From Sorangium cellulosum (lineage in GTDB: Bacteria > Myxococcota_A > Polyangia > Polyangiales > Polyangiaceae): 64,000 nucleotides of DNA. Each line of letters opens with the position of its first letter. The first letter of the stretch is position 1. Positions 1-8,896 of the stretch are shown here, in pieces. Location: the NCBI RefSeq assembly GCF_002950945.1, contig NZ_CP012673.1:2356001-2420000 (forward strand), read 5' to 3'. The notes below the pieces were generated by a model. It was not told the DNA's origin and did no database searches. It was given only the letters and a program-made list of their open reading frames with translations. Both the position numbers and the translations under genes were made by a program.

Positions 1-389
1 AAATCCGCGAGCGACGGCTGCCCCTCCTTCCACCAGACGCGCTCCGCGCTCACCTGGTGCGTCTGCACGTCGAAGATGAACTCCTTGCCGGCCAGCGTCT
101 CGTCCGCGGCCTTCGGCTCGAGCGTGGACTCCTTCGAGACCCGGTAACGCCCGCCCCCGCAGCCCAGCTGGTTCAGCGCGAGGAAGACCGTCGCCGCGCC
201 GCAGGTGCTCGCCAGGTAGGCGCGCCGGCTCATCCCGAGCCTGCGCGCGTTCTCGACCGCGCTCTCCATCGCGCTCCGCTGCACCTCTTGCAGCGCCGCG
301 TCCGGCGATTGCGGCCAGTACTCACCGTTGCTCGTGGAGTCCAGCTTCACCGGCAGGCGAAGCGCGTCATCGGGTGCGCTCTTCTTCAT
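1..389 (-). CDS. Amidohydrolase-family protein, N-terminal part (gene runs off the window)
   Basis: Only the first 129 codons are inside the window; the 3' part lies beyond position 1. The start ATG is at 387-389 on the minus strand. The protein begins MKKSAPDDALRLPVKLDSTS and has a twin-arginine-like stretch SRRAYLAST at about residue 55, followed by a short hydrophobic segment ending LNQLGCGGG, so export is likely. The later stretch with FIFDVQTHQV resembles the first beta strand and metal-binding His of TIM-barrel amidohydrolases. The assignment is inferred from this short stretch; the catalytic core is not visible. Same strand as the GTPase gene that starts at 1342. Confidence 0.5.
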   Translation of the reverse strand, partial: MKKSAPDDALRLPVKLDSTSNGEYWPQSPDAALQEVQRSAMESAVENARRLGMSRRAYLASTCGAATVFLALNQLGCGGGRYRVSKESTLEPKAADETLAGKEFIFDVQTHQVSAERVWWKEGQPSLAD

Positions 390-430
390 TCGATGGCTCC
401 TAGACGGGGGTTCATGGACCAGGCGAGCGC

Positions 431-1342
431 TCAGGCGCTCTCTTCGATCCCCGAGGGCTCTTCGAGCCCCGGCGGCTCCTCCAGGCTGATGCGCCCGAGG
501 CGCCCGGCCCGGAAGTCGTGGACCAGGATGTCCGACGCCTTGTGGAGGTCCACCGACCCGCCGCTGCGCAGGCACCCGCGGCGGCGGCCGATCTCCTCGA
601 TCAGCGCGGCGGCCGTCCCCGGGAGCTCCTTCAGCTTGTAACGGGCGACGAGGAGCTCCGGATAACGCCGCAGGAAGAACCCCGCCGCGAACAGGGCGAC
701 GCTCTGGTAGTCGATGGCGGTGTCGGGGATCGCCCCGCCGACGGCCAGGCGGTACGAGGCCGCCTCGTCGTCGATCTTGGGCCAGAGGATCCCCGGGTTG
801 TCGGAGATGGCCATGCCGCTCTTCAGGGTGACGAGCTGCTGGCTCTTCGTGACCGCGGGCTCGTCGCCGACCTTGGCCACCTTGCGCTCCATGAGCGTGT
901 TGATGAGCGTCGACTTGCCGACGTTGGGGATCCCCACGATCATGGCCCGCACCACCTTGCCGGGGCCGTTCTTCGGGGGGACGAGGCGCTTGCAGAGCTC
1001 CGGGATCCGGCGCCGCGCCTCGGCCGACTGGGTGGCGGAGATCGCGATCGCCAGCACCTTGCCGCCGGGCGGCGCGTCACGCGACGCCTCGCCGAGAGGC
1101 GCCGGGTGCTCCATCTCGAGGTGACGCATCCACGCCGTGGTGACGGCCGGGTCCGCCAGGTCGCTCTTGTTCAGCACCTTGATGCACGGCTTCTGGCCGC
1201 GCAGCTCGGCCACGACAGGGTTCTCGCTGGCCCGCGGCATCCGGGCGTCGAGCACCTCGATGATGACGTCCTGCGACGGCATCGACTCGGCGATCTGGCG
1301 CCGAGCCTTGGTCATGTGGCCGGGATACCATTGAATCGACAT
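431..1342 (-). CDS. ylqF: Ribosome biogenesis GTPase, YlqF/RbgA type
   Basis: A 303-residue circularly permuted GTPase expected to act in late assembly of the large ribosomal subunit. The N-terminus MSIQWYPGHMTKARRQI is diagnostic of the YlqF family. G motifs are in permuted order: G4 NKSD at residues 58-61, G1 GIPNVGKST at 137-145, G3 DNPG at 181-184. A C-terminal helical domain after about residue 200 fits the RNA-binding region of the family. Length is normal and nothing seems damaged. It is followed at 31 bp by the DsbA-like gene read in the same direction upstream of it, so the two may share a transcript. Confidence 0.9.
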   Translation of the reverse strand: MSIQWYPGHMTKARRQIAESMPSQDVIIEVLDARMPRASENPVVAELRGQKPCIKVLNKSDLADPAVTTAWMRHLEMEHPAPLGEASRDAPPGGKVLAIAISATQSAEARRRIPELCKRLVPPKNGPGKVVRAMIVGIPNVGKSTLINTLMERKVAKVGDEPAVTKSQQLVTLKSGMAISDNPGILWPKIDDEAASYRLAVGGAIPDTAIDYQSVALFAAGFFLRRYPELLVARYKLKELPGTAAALIEEIGRRRGCLRSGGSVDLHKASDILVHDFRAGRLGRISLEEPPGLEEPSGIEESA

Positions 1343-1372
1343 CGGTCGTGTTGCTCTATCACGCAGGGCGGC

Positions 1373-2083
1373 TCAGGCGCACCCCTCCGGGCCGCAGGCC
1401 GCGCCCTCGGCGAGCGCCTCGCCGGGCTCGTCGGCGGCCTCGTCCCACGCCTGCTGGAGCACGCCGAGGAGGGGCTCCGCGGGCTGCGCGCCGGAGACGC
1501 CGTAGCGCCCGGCGAACACGAAGAACGGCACGCCCGTGACGCCGAGCGCGCGCGCCTCGGCCTCGTCGGCCCGCACCTCGCGCGTGTAGGCGTCACCCGC
1601 GAGCGCGGCGTGGACCTCGGCCGGGTCGAGCCCCGCCTCCCCGGCGAGCCGCACGAGCACCTCCGGCTCGCCGATCGCCTCGCCCTCCGTCATGTAGGCC
1701 CGGAGCAGCCGCTCCTTCACCGCGCCCTGCACGCCGCGCTCGGCCGCGAGGTGCAGCACGCGATGGGCGTCGAACGTGTTGCCAGGACGGACCTTGTCGA
1801 AGCGGAGCGAGAGCCCGTCCGCCGCGCCGACGTCCGTCATGTGCCGGATCATGCCCTCGGCCTTGGCGAGGGGCGCGCCGTACTTTCGCGCGAGGCGCTC
1901 GGCGTAGGAGACGTCCGCGTCGACGACGCGCTTCGCCGTGGGGTCGAGCTCGAACGCGCGCCAGACGACCTCGACCGCGTCGCGGTGCGGGAACCTGGCG
2001 AGCGCGGCCTCGAGCCGGCGCTTGCCGACGTAACACCACGGGCACGCGATGTCGGACCAGACATCGACACGGAGCTTCTTCAT
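1373..2083 (-). CDS. DsbA family oxidoreductase (FrnE-like)
   Basis: A 236-residue thioredoxin-fold protein without a signal peptide, so probably cytoplasmic, as in the FrnE/2-hydroxychromene-isomerase-like branch. The redox motif CPWC is at residues 14-17 after VDVWSDIA. The helical insertion contains the family-typical FDAHRVLHLA. The cis-proline loop GVTGVPFF lies near residue 190. The C-terminus holds an extra Cys pair (CGPEGC) seen in many FrnE homologues. The ATG at 2081-2083 was chosen because the conserved domain begins directly after it, although the open frame extends further upstream. The physiological substrate is not predictable. Confidence 0.87.
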   Translation of the reverse strand: MKKLRVDVWSDIACPWCYVGKRRLEAALARFPHRDAVEVVWRAFELDPTAKRVVDADVSYAERLARKYGAPLAKAEGMIRHMTDVGAADGLSLRFDKVRPGNTFDAHRVLHLAAERGVQGAVKERLLRAYMTEGEAIGEPEVLVRLAGEAGLDPAEVHAALAGDAYTREVRADEAEARALGVTGVPFFVFAGRYGVSGAQPAEPLLGVLQQAWDEAADEPGEALAEGAACGPEGCA

Positions 2084-2133
2084 GACCCTCAACGTAGGGC
2101 GCGGCGCCGCCCCCGGCCAGCGCCGCCCGCGCG

Positions 2134-2913
2134 TCAGGCGAGCTCCGCGACGACCGCATTGTGGTCGGACGCGGCGCCCACGTCGATGACGTAGGCCAGC
2201 GCGAGCCGCTCGCGCAGCCGCGGCGAGAGCAGCACGTAGTCGGTCCGCGTCTCCACCTTCACGCCGTGGCCCCGCAGCGCGGTCGCCCAGCGCGAGGAGC
2301 GCGGCCGCACGCGCAGGGCGTCGGTCCAGCCGAACGCCTCGAGCGCGTCCATCGTGTCGTAGCGCGTCGGGCTGCCGTACTTCGTGATGCCGGCGGCCGC
2401 GAGGCGCGCGTCGAGGTCGGCGGGGTAGGGGTCGCGCCGCGACAGCCCGTTGAGGTCGCCGACGAGCGCCCAGAGGCCCGAGGCGAAGCGCGCGGGCGGC
2501 ACGAGGGAGAGCAGCCAGCGGGCCTCGGTCAGCCGGCGGTCCTCGCTGCCGGCGTTGAGGTGCGTGCCGAGCACCACGAGCGGCTCGCCCGCGAGCGAGA
2601 GCTCGACCTCGACGAGGCAGTGGGCCAGCGCCTCGGGCGCGTGCACGTGCGCCCTCGCGAGCGGCACCCGGCTGACCACGCCGACGTGGTTCCGCCGGCC
2701 GCTCGGCCGCAGGTTGGCGTGCCCGAGCACGGCGTGCTGCGGGCCGGCGGGCGCGCCGATCGCCTCGGCGACGGCCCGGAGCCGGGCGCCGTCCTCCCAG
2801 CCGACACACTCCTCGAGGACGAGCACGTCCGGGCGCTCGGCCGCGACGATCGCGAGGATCGCGTCGAAGCGATCCTCGCCGCCGAAGAGGATGTTGAAGG
2901 TCATGAGCTTCAT
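2134..2913 (-). CDS. Endonuclease/exonuclease/phosphatase (EEP) family hydrolase
   Basis: A 259-residue protein with the full set of EEP landmarks: MKLMTFNILFG at the N-terminus (Asn metal ligand), VLVLEECVG (catalytic Glu), GTHLNAGSEDRR, VGDLNGL and the C-terminal SDHNAVVAEL (catalytic Asp-His). The family cleaves phosphodiester or phosphomonoester bonds in a metal-dependent way; substrates range from nucleic acids to inositol phosphates, so the substrate cannot be assigned. There is no signal peptide, which suggests a cytosolic enzyme. The start at 2913 was chosen because the first conserved strand follows at once. It lies 50 bp upstream of the DsbA-like gene on the same strand. Confidence 0.82.
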   Translation of the reverse strand: MKLMTFNILFGGEDRFDAILAIVAAERPDVLVLEECVGWEDGARLRAVAEAIGAPAGPQHAVLGHANLRPSGRRNHVGVVSRVPLARAHVHAPEALAHCLVEVELSLAGEPLVVLGTHLNAGSEDRRLTEARWLLSLVPPARFASGLWALVGDLNGLSRRDPYPADLDARLAAAGITKYGSPTRYDTMDALEAFGWTDALRVRPRSSRWATALRGHGVKVETRTDYVLLSPRLRERLALAYVIDVGAASDHNAVVAELA

Positions 2914-3225
2914 GGTGGGCTCAGGAGGAAGGTCGCCCTTCAGCTTACCCAAGTCCCGTGATCCATGGGACGGCGCTGCGCGGAATTTTGGCGCGACCGT
3001 GCGGACGGCATGGTGGTACGAAGCTCGCCTGATCGAAAGGTCGGGCGCGTGCCGCGCCCCGGCGAAGAACGGAGGGACTACACCGATGGATCCCGAGATG
3101 AACACGAGGCAGCGCGGCGTCCGGATGGCCAGGCAGCGCGCCGTCCTCTCGCCCGGCGCCGGGCTGGCCCCCGCGGCGCCGGGAGGCTGCGAGGCCCGGG
3201 CCGGCGGCGCGGCGGCGGGGTCGTG
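2914..3225. other. Intergenic region between divergent genes
   Basis: This stretch separates the minus-strand EEP gene from the plus-strand GNAT gene. Open frames cross it, but their composition (Arg/Pro/Gly-rich, no motif) suggests non-coding DNA. It should hold the two divergent promoters, but no convincing -35/-10 pair was found. Confidence 0.5.
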
Positions 3226-3660
3226 ATGGCCGGCGACCTCCTCGCGATCCGCGCCGACTCCCCCCTTTATGCGGGCGCGCTGCGCCTCCGGCGCGAGGTC
3301 TTCGTCGACGAGCAGGCCGTGCCCGAGGACATCGAGGCCGACGAGCTCGACGCCGTGGCGGAGCACTTCGTCGTGCTGGACGGCCCCGAGGTGGTCGCGA
3401 CGATGCGCCTCGTGCCATACGGCGACGCGCTCAAGGTCGGCCGCGTCGCGGTCCGCAAGGCGCTCCGCGGCAGCGGCGTCGGCCGCCGGCTGATGGAGGA
3501 GGCGATCCGCGTCGCCGCCGCGCGGGGCGCGCGCGCCCTGGTCCTGAGCTCTCAGGTCTCCGCGGCGCCGTTCTACCGCAAGCTCGGCTTCGTCGAGGAG
3601 GGCCCCATCTACGATGAGGCGGGAATTCCACACGTCAGGATGGTCAGGCCGATGACCTGA
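3226..3660 (+). CDS. GNAT family N-acetyltransferase (ElaA-like)
   Basis: A 144-residue acetyltransferase. The acetyl-CoA binding motif A is visible as GRVAVRKALRGSGVGRRLM at about residues 72-91, with the pyrophosphate loop RGSGVG. The C-terminal motif B region reads APFYRKLGFVEEGPIY, with the usual Tyr near the thioester. The early part (LRREVFVDEQAVPEDIEADE) is typical of the ElaA-like branch, whose acceptors are largely unknown. The ATG at 3226 is used; a GTG one codon earlier is also possible. It is expected to be cytosolic, and it stands alone. Confidence 0.85.
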   Translation: MAGDLLAIRADSPLYAGALRLRREVFVDEQAVPEDIEADELDAVAEHFVVLDGPEVVATMRLVPYGDALKVGRVAVRKALRGSGVGRRLMEEAIRVAAARGARALVLSSQVSAAPFYRKLGFVEEGPIYDEAGIPHVRMVRPMT

Positions 3661-3790
3661 CCTGCTCCTGTCCTCCGGCCCGCGCGCGCGTCTTGACGCA
3701 CACGCGCGCGTGCTCGCATGGTGGTCGCTGCGCGGCGGGTGAGGGGAGGAGCGCCCCCGTTCGCCGCGCGCGAAAGGCTGTGATGGATCG

Positions 3791-4687
3791 ATGACCGCGA
3801 CGGCTCACCGCATCCTCCTCGCCGGCGCCACGGGCGCGGTGGGGATGGAGCTCCTGCGTTTGCTCCGCGCGCAGGGCCGCTTCGTGCGCACCCTCTCGCG
3901 CACGCGGAAGAACGCCGCGCGCGTCTACGGCCTCGCGTCCGAGGTGGTCGTCGCCGACGCCGTGGAGCCCGGCGCGCTCGCCGGCGTGCTCGACGGCATC
4001 ACGACGGTGGTGTCCTGCCTCGGCGCCAGCGTCTCGCTGACGCTGCGCGAGCGCAGGAGTTACCACGACGTCGATGTGGTCGCGAACACCCACCTGCTCG
4101 ACGCCTCGAAGCGGGCCGGGGTGAAGCGCTTCGTCTACCTCTCGGCGCATCCCGGCCCCGGTTATGCTCACACCCGTTATCTCGCCGCCCACCTCGGGGT
4201 GGAGGAGCGCATTCGCGCCTCGGGCCTCGCGTTCTCGTTCGTGCGACCGACGGGCATCTACACGGCGCTGGGCGACCTGGTCGCGATGGCGCGCGTCGGC
4301 CTCGGCACGGTCGCCGGCGACGGCCGCGCGAGGACGAACCCGGTGCACCCCGTCGACGTCGCGGAGGCCCTCGCCGAGGTCATCGACGGTGGCCCCGCGG
4401 TGGTGCCTGTGGGCGGCCCCGACGTCATGACCCGAGACGACGTGGTGCGCCTCGCCTTCGAGGCCACGGGCAAGCAGGCGCGCCTCCTGCACGTCCCTCC
4501 GGGGGTCTTCCGCGTGATGAGCGCGCTGCTCGCCGGCATCCATCCCCGCCTGTCCGATCTGCTCGAGTTCGTCGCCGCCGTCATGACGTCCGACTCGGTC
4601 GCCCCCGCGCGCGGGACGCGCCCGCTTCGCGCGTGGTTCGCGGAGCTCGCCGGGTCGAGATCCGCCCTGAGCCGGAGACCGCCTTAG
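3791..4687 (+). CDS. NAD(P)-binding atypical SDR / NmrA-like oxidoreductase
   Basis: A 298-residue Rossmann protein. The dinucleotide-binding loop GATGAVG sits at about residues 11-17 after ILLA. A mid-region segment (AGVKRFVYLSAHPG) corresponds to the strand that normally precedes the SDR Tyr/Lys pair, and FVRPTGIY is typical of atypical SDRs. The C-terminal part contains a substrate-binding-like domain (GPDVMTRDDVVRLAFEATGK). Such proteins act as reductases or NAD(P)H sensors; the substrate is unknown. It is convergent with trpS. Confidence 0.8.
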   Translation: MTATAHRILLAGATGAVGMELLRLLRAQGRFVRTLSRTRKNAARVYGLASEVVVADAVEPGALAGVLDGITTVVSCLGASVSLTLRERRSYHDVDVVANTHLLDASKRAGVKRFVYLSAHPGPGYAHTRYLAAHLGVEERIRASGLAFSFVRPTGIYTALGDLVAMARVGLGTVAGDGRARTNPVHPVDVAEALAEVIDGGPAVVPVGGPDVMTRDDVVRLAFEATGKQARLLHVPPGVFRVMSALLAGIHPRLSDLLEFVAAVMTSDSVAPARGTRPLRAWFAELAGSRSALSRRPP

Positions 4688-4717
4688 CCGCGTCCGCGTG
4701 AGGCCCGCCGCCGTTCC

Positions 4718-4735
4718 GTCTCGGCGCTGCGAGAC
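4718..4735. terminator. Small hairpin between convergent genes
   Basis: GTCTCG-GCGCTG-CGAGAC forms a perfect 6-bp stem in the 50-bp gap between the SDR gene and trpS, which converge here. There is no T-run, so it would be an atypical terminator. Function is inferred only from position. Confidence 0.3.
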
Positions 4736-4737
4736 AC

Positions 4738-5814
4738 TCAGATCTTCATGTTCATCACGTCGCGCACCTCGTCGAGGGTCGCGGCGGCGATCGCCCTCGC
4801 CTGCTCGACGCCCTTCCTGAGCACGCCGCGGATATAGTCCGGATTCGCCTCGAGCTCGGCGCGGCGCGCGCGGTGGGGCGCGAGATAGGAGTTCAGGCTC
4901 TCTGTGAGCATCGACTTCAGCTTGCCCCCCCCGCCGTCGCCGATCTCGTCGGCGATCACCTGCGGTTCCTTCCCGGTGGAGAGGGAGACGAGGGTCAGGA
5001 GGTTCGCGACCTCGGGCCGGTTCACGGGATCCCAGGTGATGACGCGCTCGGAGTCCGTCTTCGCCCTCTTGACGAGGGCGGCGGTCTCGTCGGGCGTCGC
5101 GCTCAGCAGGACGGCGTTGTTCCGGCTCTTGCTCATCTTCTGCGAGCCGTCGAGCCCGAGGATGACCGGAGTCTTGCTCAGGAGCGGCTGGGGCTCGGGA
5201 AACACGGCCTTCTTCGCGGCGAAGCGCTCGTTGAAGCGGCGCGCGATCGTGCGGGTGAGCTCGAGGTGCGGGAGCTGGTCCTTGCCGACGGGCACGACGT
5301 TCCCCTTGCAGAAGAGGATGTCCGCGGCCTGGTGCACGGGATAGGTGTACATCCCGGCGTTGATGCGGCTGAGGCCCGCGGCCTGGATCTCTTCCTTGAC
5401 GGTCGGGTTGCGGTCGAGCTCGGCATTCGTCACGAGGGTGAGGAACGGCAGCAGGAGCTGGTTGAGCTCGGGCACGTGGCTGTGAGGGAAGATGGCGGTC
5501 TTCCCGTCCTCGGGATCGATCCCCGCGGCGAGGTAGTCGAGCGTCAGCTGCTGGATGTTCTGGGCGATGTTCTCGAAGGTGTCGTGGTCGGTGAGGACCT
5601 GGTAGTCGGCGATCAGGATGAAGGTGTGGACGCCGAGCTTGTGGAGGCGCACCCGGTTCTCCAGGGAGCCGAACAGATGGCCGATGTGGAGGCGGCCCGT
5701 CGGGCGGTCGCCGGTCATCACCCGGTACTTGCCCGGATTCACGATGAGGTCGGCCTCGAGCTTGGCGCTGCGCTCGAGGGTAGCCTCGTAACTTCCTGAG
5801 TAGATCTCGTCCAT
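4738..5814 (-). CDS. trpS: Tryptophan--tRNA ligase
   Basis: A 358-residue class I aminoacyl-tRNA synthetase that charges tRNA-Trp. The HIGH signature is intact at residues 43-46 within TGDRPTGRLHIGHLFG, and the KMSKS loop is intact at 226-230 within LGLDGSQKMSKSRNN. The segment GKDQLPHLELTR carries the conserved amino-acid/ATP pocket residues. Length and C-terminus are normal for bacterial TrpRS. It is a monocistronic housekeeping gene; no T-box or attenuator-like structure was recognised upstream. Confidence 0.95.
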   Translation of the reverse strand: MDEIYSGSYEATLERSAKLEADLIVNPGKYRVMTGDRPTGRLHIGHLFGSLENRVRLHKLGVHTFILIADYQVLTDHDTFENIAQNIQQLTLDYLAAGIDPEDGKTAIFPHSHVPELNQLLLPFLTLVTNAELDRNPTVKEEIQAAGLSRINAGMYTYPVHQAADILFCKGNVVPVGKDQLPHLELTRTIARRFNERFAAKKAVFPEPQPLLSKTPVILGLDGSQKMSKSRNNAVLLSATPDETAALVKRAKTDSERVITWDPVNRPEVANLLTLVSLSTGKEPQVIADEIGDGGGGKLKSMLTESLNSYLAPHRARRAELEANPDYIRGVLRKGVEQARAIAAATLDEVRDVMNMKI

Positions 5815-6115
5815 GGTGGGTCTCCCGTGATGGAGACACTCTACCTGAAATCGCCGTTTTTGTCACCGGACGGTGGCTAGTTATCCGTCGACCTGCTGCC
5901 AGCCAGCGCCGGGCGGCGGGACCCCGGGCTGGGCCGGCGCGTCGCCTCAATGTTGCTCGGCTTTCGATACCGTTGACAGGCCGCAGGCGGCTCGGTAAGA
6001 CGGCAAACACAGGCATTCCTGGCATTCTTTCTTGATGACTGCAAGACGGCCGCCACCACCTCGCGCCGGGCCTGGGCCCTCGGTGGTTGCACGATCGTTG
6101 GGAGGTTGACGCATC
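5815..6115. other. Intergenic region upstream of trpS and the secreted-protein gene
   Basis: About 300 bp between the divergent trpS and the frameshifted secreted-protein gene. Base composition is locally less GC-rich than the flanking genes, as expected of promoter DNA. No repeat, RNA gene or clear promoter was recognised. Confidence 0.4.
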
Positions 6116-6969
6116 ATGTTCAGAGGTTCTCAGGTCGCGATGGCAGCGGCCATCTTGCTGGTTGGCTCCGAGGCGATGGCGTGGTCCACGTCGACGATCC
6201 CTGGCACCAGCGCGGCCGGACACACGGCGCAGGGTTATGCGTGGAAGGACTGGGGAGGGGGGAGCTGGAGCAAGTGGCACAGCGTCGCCTACGGGACGAG
6301 GACCGGCGATGCGGTCAGGGTCGCCCGCCGGGACGCAAACAACGCCTTCCCCGCCTGGCTACCCTGGGTGGTAGAGACGGTCGACGACTCCTTGTGGCGT
6401 CTCCACGGCCTCTCGCTCGCCATCGGCAAGCAGGACGGCACCGAGTTCGTCGCGTACGTCGACGCATCGCCATCGACGGCACGGCGCCGTTCGTCGCCTA
6501 TGGCGAGCCCTCGGTCGGGGTGCAGGTGAGCTGGCTCCTGGGGCCATCTCTCAGCAACTGGGTGACCACCGTCGTCGACCCGAACGGCGGGGAGTCCGTG
6601 TCGATGGACATCAGGTCGAACCGTCGCGAGATCGCGTACGTCAGCGGCACCCCGGGCAACCTTGTATTGAAGTCGGCCTCGTGGAGCGTCTTGACCGGCC
6701 TCTGGCCGCTGAGCACCGTCGACACGTCGGTGGCTCCGTTTGCCTCCGTGGTGCTCGATGACGCTCTGGACCCGCATATCGCCTACAGGAAGGCCAGCGC
6801 GCCATGGCGGGCCAAGCCGGTGGTGGGTGGGTGGAGCACCGTGGGCACCGTCACGCCCACGGCCGCGGGCTGGAACCCCACCATTCAAGTGGACACTCGG
6901 CCCGCGACGGACAAGTCGATACTCGTCCACATGAACGACTTCGGCGTGCTCCAGGTCACCGACGAATAG
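6116..6969 (+). pseudogene. Secreted repeat protein, disrupted by a frameshift
   Basis: The first frame from ATG 6116 encodes a signal peptide (VAMAAAILLVGSEAMA) and a mature start AWSTSTIPGTSAAGHTAQGY, and reads well to about 6470 (GTEFVAYVDAS). From there the sensible reading moves to the -1 frame (RIAIDGTAPFVAYGEPS) and runs to the stop at 6969. Both halves share a short motif of the form [FI]-[VI]-A-Y-x-x-x-S (FVAYVDAS, FVAYGEPS, IAYRKAS), so they belong to one repeat protein, perhaps a beta-propeller-like exported protein. No slippery heptamer is visible at the junction. A one-base loss or a sequence error is the simplest explanation. Function unknown. Confidence 0.6.
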
Positions 6970-7019
6970 GCAGCCGCCTGCGCAAGCGCGGCCCCACCCG
7001 CCGGCGCGTGCCTCCGGAT

Positions 7020-7868
7020 TCACTCCTTCGAGCGACGCGCCCCCTTGGCCTTCCGGTACTCGTCGAGCTCGTCCCGCCCCTGCCGCCCGTTCCGCTCGAG
7101 CGTCTTGAGCCACTCGTCGCGGTACTCCCGCATCGTCTCCGCCACCGTCTCGGCCACCACGAGGTTCCGGTACCACTTCGCGTCCGCCGGCACGATGATC
7201 CAGGGCGCGTGCCGCGCCGCGCAGCGCCGGAACACGTCCTCGTACGCCTCGGTGTACTCGTCCCAGTACTCCCGCTCCTTCCAGTCGTTCACGTTGAGCT
7301 TCCAGGCCGTCGAGGGGTTCTCCTCGCGCGCCAGGAGCCGCTCTTCCTGCTCCTCCTTGCTGATGTGCAGGAAGAACTTGAGGATGATGGTCCCGTGCTC
7401 CGCGAGCAGCTCCTCGAAGTCGTTGATGTGGTCGAAACGCTCGCTCCAGAGCGATTTCGGCGCCAGATCGTGCACGCGCACCACGAGCACGTCCTCGTAG
7501 TGAGAGCGGTTGAAGATGGCGAACTCCCCGGCGCGCGGCGCGAGCCGGTGGATCCGCCACAGGAAGTCGTGCTCCCGCTCCTCGCGCGTCGGCACGCCGA
7601 ACGAGCTCACGTTGACGCCGCGCGGGTTGAGCGCGCCGACGACGTTCTTGATCGCCCCGTCCTTGCCCGCGGCGTCGCGCCCCTGGAGGACGATCAGGAC
7701 GCTGTGGGTCCTCGCGCCCCACATGAGCTCCTGCAGCTCGAGCAGCTCCTTGCCGAGCTTGTCGACCCGCTCGACCGCCTCCTGCTTGGTCTCGTCGCGC
7801 GGCGGGTCGGTCGAGACGTCATCCAGGCGAAACTTCGAGTCGGGCTTCGTCAGTCGCGTGATGGCCAT
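7020..7868 (-). CDS. ppk2: Polyphosphate kinase 2 family nucleotide phosphotransferase
   Basis: A 282-residue PPK2-domain protein that transfers phosphate between polyphosphate and nucleotides (AMP, ADP or GDP depending on class; the class is not certain here). The Walker A-like loop GRDAAGKDG is at residues 63-71. The conserved NRSHYEDVLVVRV stretch follows near residue 120, and the lid region contains STAWKLNVNDWKEREYWDEY. The C-terminal WIIVPADAKWYRNLVVAE is also family-typical. All key features are intact. It is a cytosolic enzyme of energy and stress metabolism, encoded 100 bp downstream of a trehalose phosphatase gene on the same strand. Confidence 0.92.
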   Translation of the reverse strand: MAITRLTKPDSKFRLDDVSTDPPRDETKQEAVERVDKLGKELLELQELMWGARTHSVLIVLQGRDAAGKDGAIKNVVGALNPRGVNVSSFGVPTREEREHDFLWRIHRLAPRAGEFAIFNRSHYEDVLVVRVHDLAPKSLWSERFDHINDFEELLAEHGTIILKFFLHISKEEQEERLLAREENPSTAWKLNVNDWKEREYWDEYTEAYEDVFRRCAARHAPWIIVPADAKWYRNLVVAETVAETMREYRDEWLKTLERNGRQGRDELDEYRKAKGARRSKE

Positions 7869-7968
7869 GCGCGTCAGGGTACACGATCTCGCCTCCCGCC
7901 CTCCTCCGGAGCGCCGCCGGCCCGCGCGCGGCGGCGACGCGCCGCCGGCTCACCTCGGCCGCCGGCCC

Positions 7969-8775
7969 TCACGCCGGGTGTCGCGGCGCGCCCGGGAGCC
8001 CGCCGCGCCGCGACGCGAGCTCGTGCAGCAGCGCGATCCACGCCTCGGGCTCGTTTAGCGTGAGATCCGGCTCGACCCCGGCGTCCGGCCGCTCGGCCGA
8101 GGTGATGTACACGCCGATGCCGCCCCTCGCCCGGGCGAGCGCGATCGCCGGCTCGTCCGTGGTGTCGTCGCCGGCGTAGACCACCAGCGTGCCCTGCGGC
8201 AGCCGCGCCAGCAGGAACTCCAGCGCGCCGCCCTTGTCGTGCGCGGCGTCGCGGGCCTCGTGGATGCTGCGCCCCTTCATGACCACGAACCCCTTCCGCT
8301 GCGCCCGCTCCGACCACGCGGCGAGCTCCGCGAACGCCGCCGGCCGATCCTCCGCCGGCACGAGCCGCCAGTGGAGCGCGATCGAGCAGCGCTTGCGCTG
8401 GATCCAGAGCGCCGGGACCCGCCGCGCGACCTCCTCCGCGTCGCGCTCCACCACGTCGAGCGCCGCGACCGGCGCCTCCGCCTCGTACACCAGCACCCCG
8501 CCCGGCGCCGCGATCTCGGCCCCGTGCTCGCCCACGCGCCAGACCGCATCGAGGGACGCCGTGCGCGTGGTGACGTCGTAGATCGTCCTGCCCGTGACGA
8601 CCGCCACGGCCGTGCCCGGCGCGTGCGAGAGCGCCTGGAGCGACTCGAGGGCCAGCGGCGCCGCGCTCGCGCCGCCCGAGACCACCGCGATCTCGGCGAT
8701 GGTCCCGTCGAAGTCGGTCGCGAGCAGCAACGACGGCGCGGCGGCCACACGTTCGATGAACTGGCTGACGTCCAT
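7969..8775 (-). CDS. otsB: Trehalose-6-phosphate phosphatase (HAD superfamily)
   Basis: A 268-residue HAD phosphatase of the OtsB family. Motif I is DFDGTIAEI, with the nucleophile Asp21 and general acid Asp23. Motif II is VVTGRTIYD. The cap region carries GEHGAEI and the substrate-contacting KGRSIHEARDA. Motif IV is YAGDDTTDEPA. It would dephosphorylate trehalose-6-phosphate to trehalose for osmotic or desiccation protection. No trehalose-phosphate synthase (OtsA) is encoded in this window, so its partner must be elsewhere. The gene precedes ppk2 on the same strand. Confidence 0.9.
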   Translation of the reverse strand: MDVSQFIERVAAAPSLLLATDFDGTIAEIAVVSGGASAAPLALESLQALSHAPGTAVAVVTGRTIYDVTTRTASLDAVWRVGEHGAEIAAPGGVLVYEAEAPVAALDVVERDAEEVARRVPALWIQRKRCSIALHWRLVPAEDRPAAFAELAAWSERAQRKGFVVMKGRSIHEARDAAHDKGGALEFLLARLPQGTLVVYAGDDTTDEPAIALARARGGIGVYITSAERPDAGVEPDLTLNEPEAWIALLHELASRRGGLPGAPRHPA

Positions 8776-8896
8776 GCCGCCCGGATTCTACCGTGAGGAC
8801 GTCCTGAACCGGAGATGATTTGAAGTGGCGGCGCGGTCACCGGCGCGCGCACCCCCGGCGCTGCGGTCGGTTCTCGACGGCGCGGCGCGGCGCGTG

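Noticed and set aside
518..2194. Long plus-strand open frame across ylqF and the DsbA gene
   Set aside because: Antisense shadow of well-supported minus-strand genes; Arg/His/Leu-rich with no motifs, as expected in GC-rich DNA.
3644..6280. 878-codon minus-strand open frame
   Set aside because: It covers the SDR gene in antisense and trpS in the wrong frame; composition is Arg/Pro/Gly-rich and has no domain.
6440..6500. Programmed -1 frameshift
   Set aside because: No X-XXY-YYZ heptamer and no downstream pseudoknot could be recognised; mutation or sequence error is simpler.
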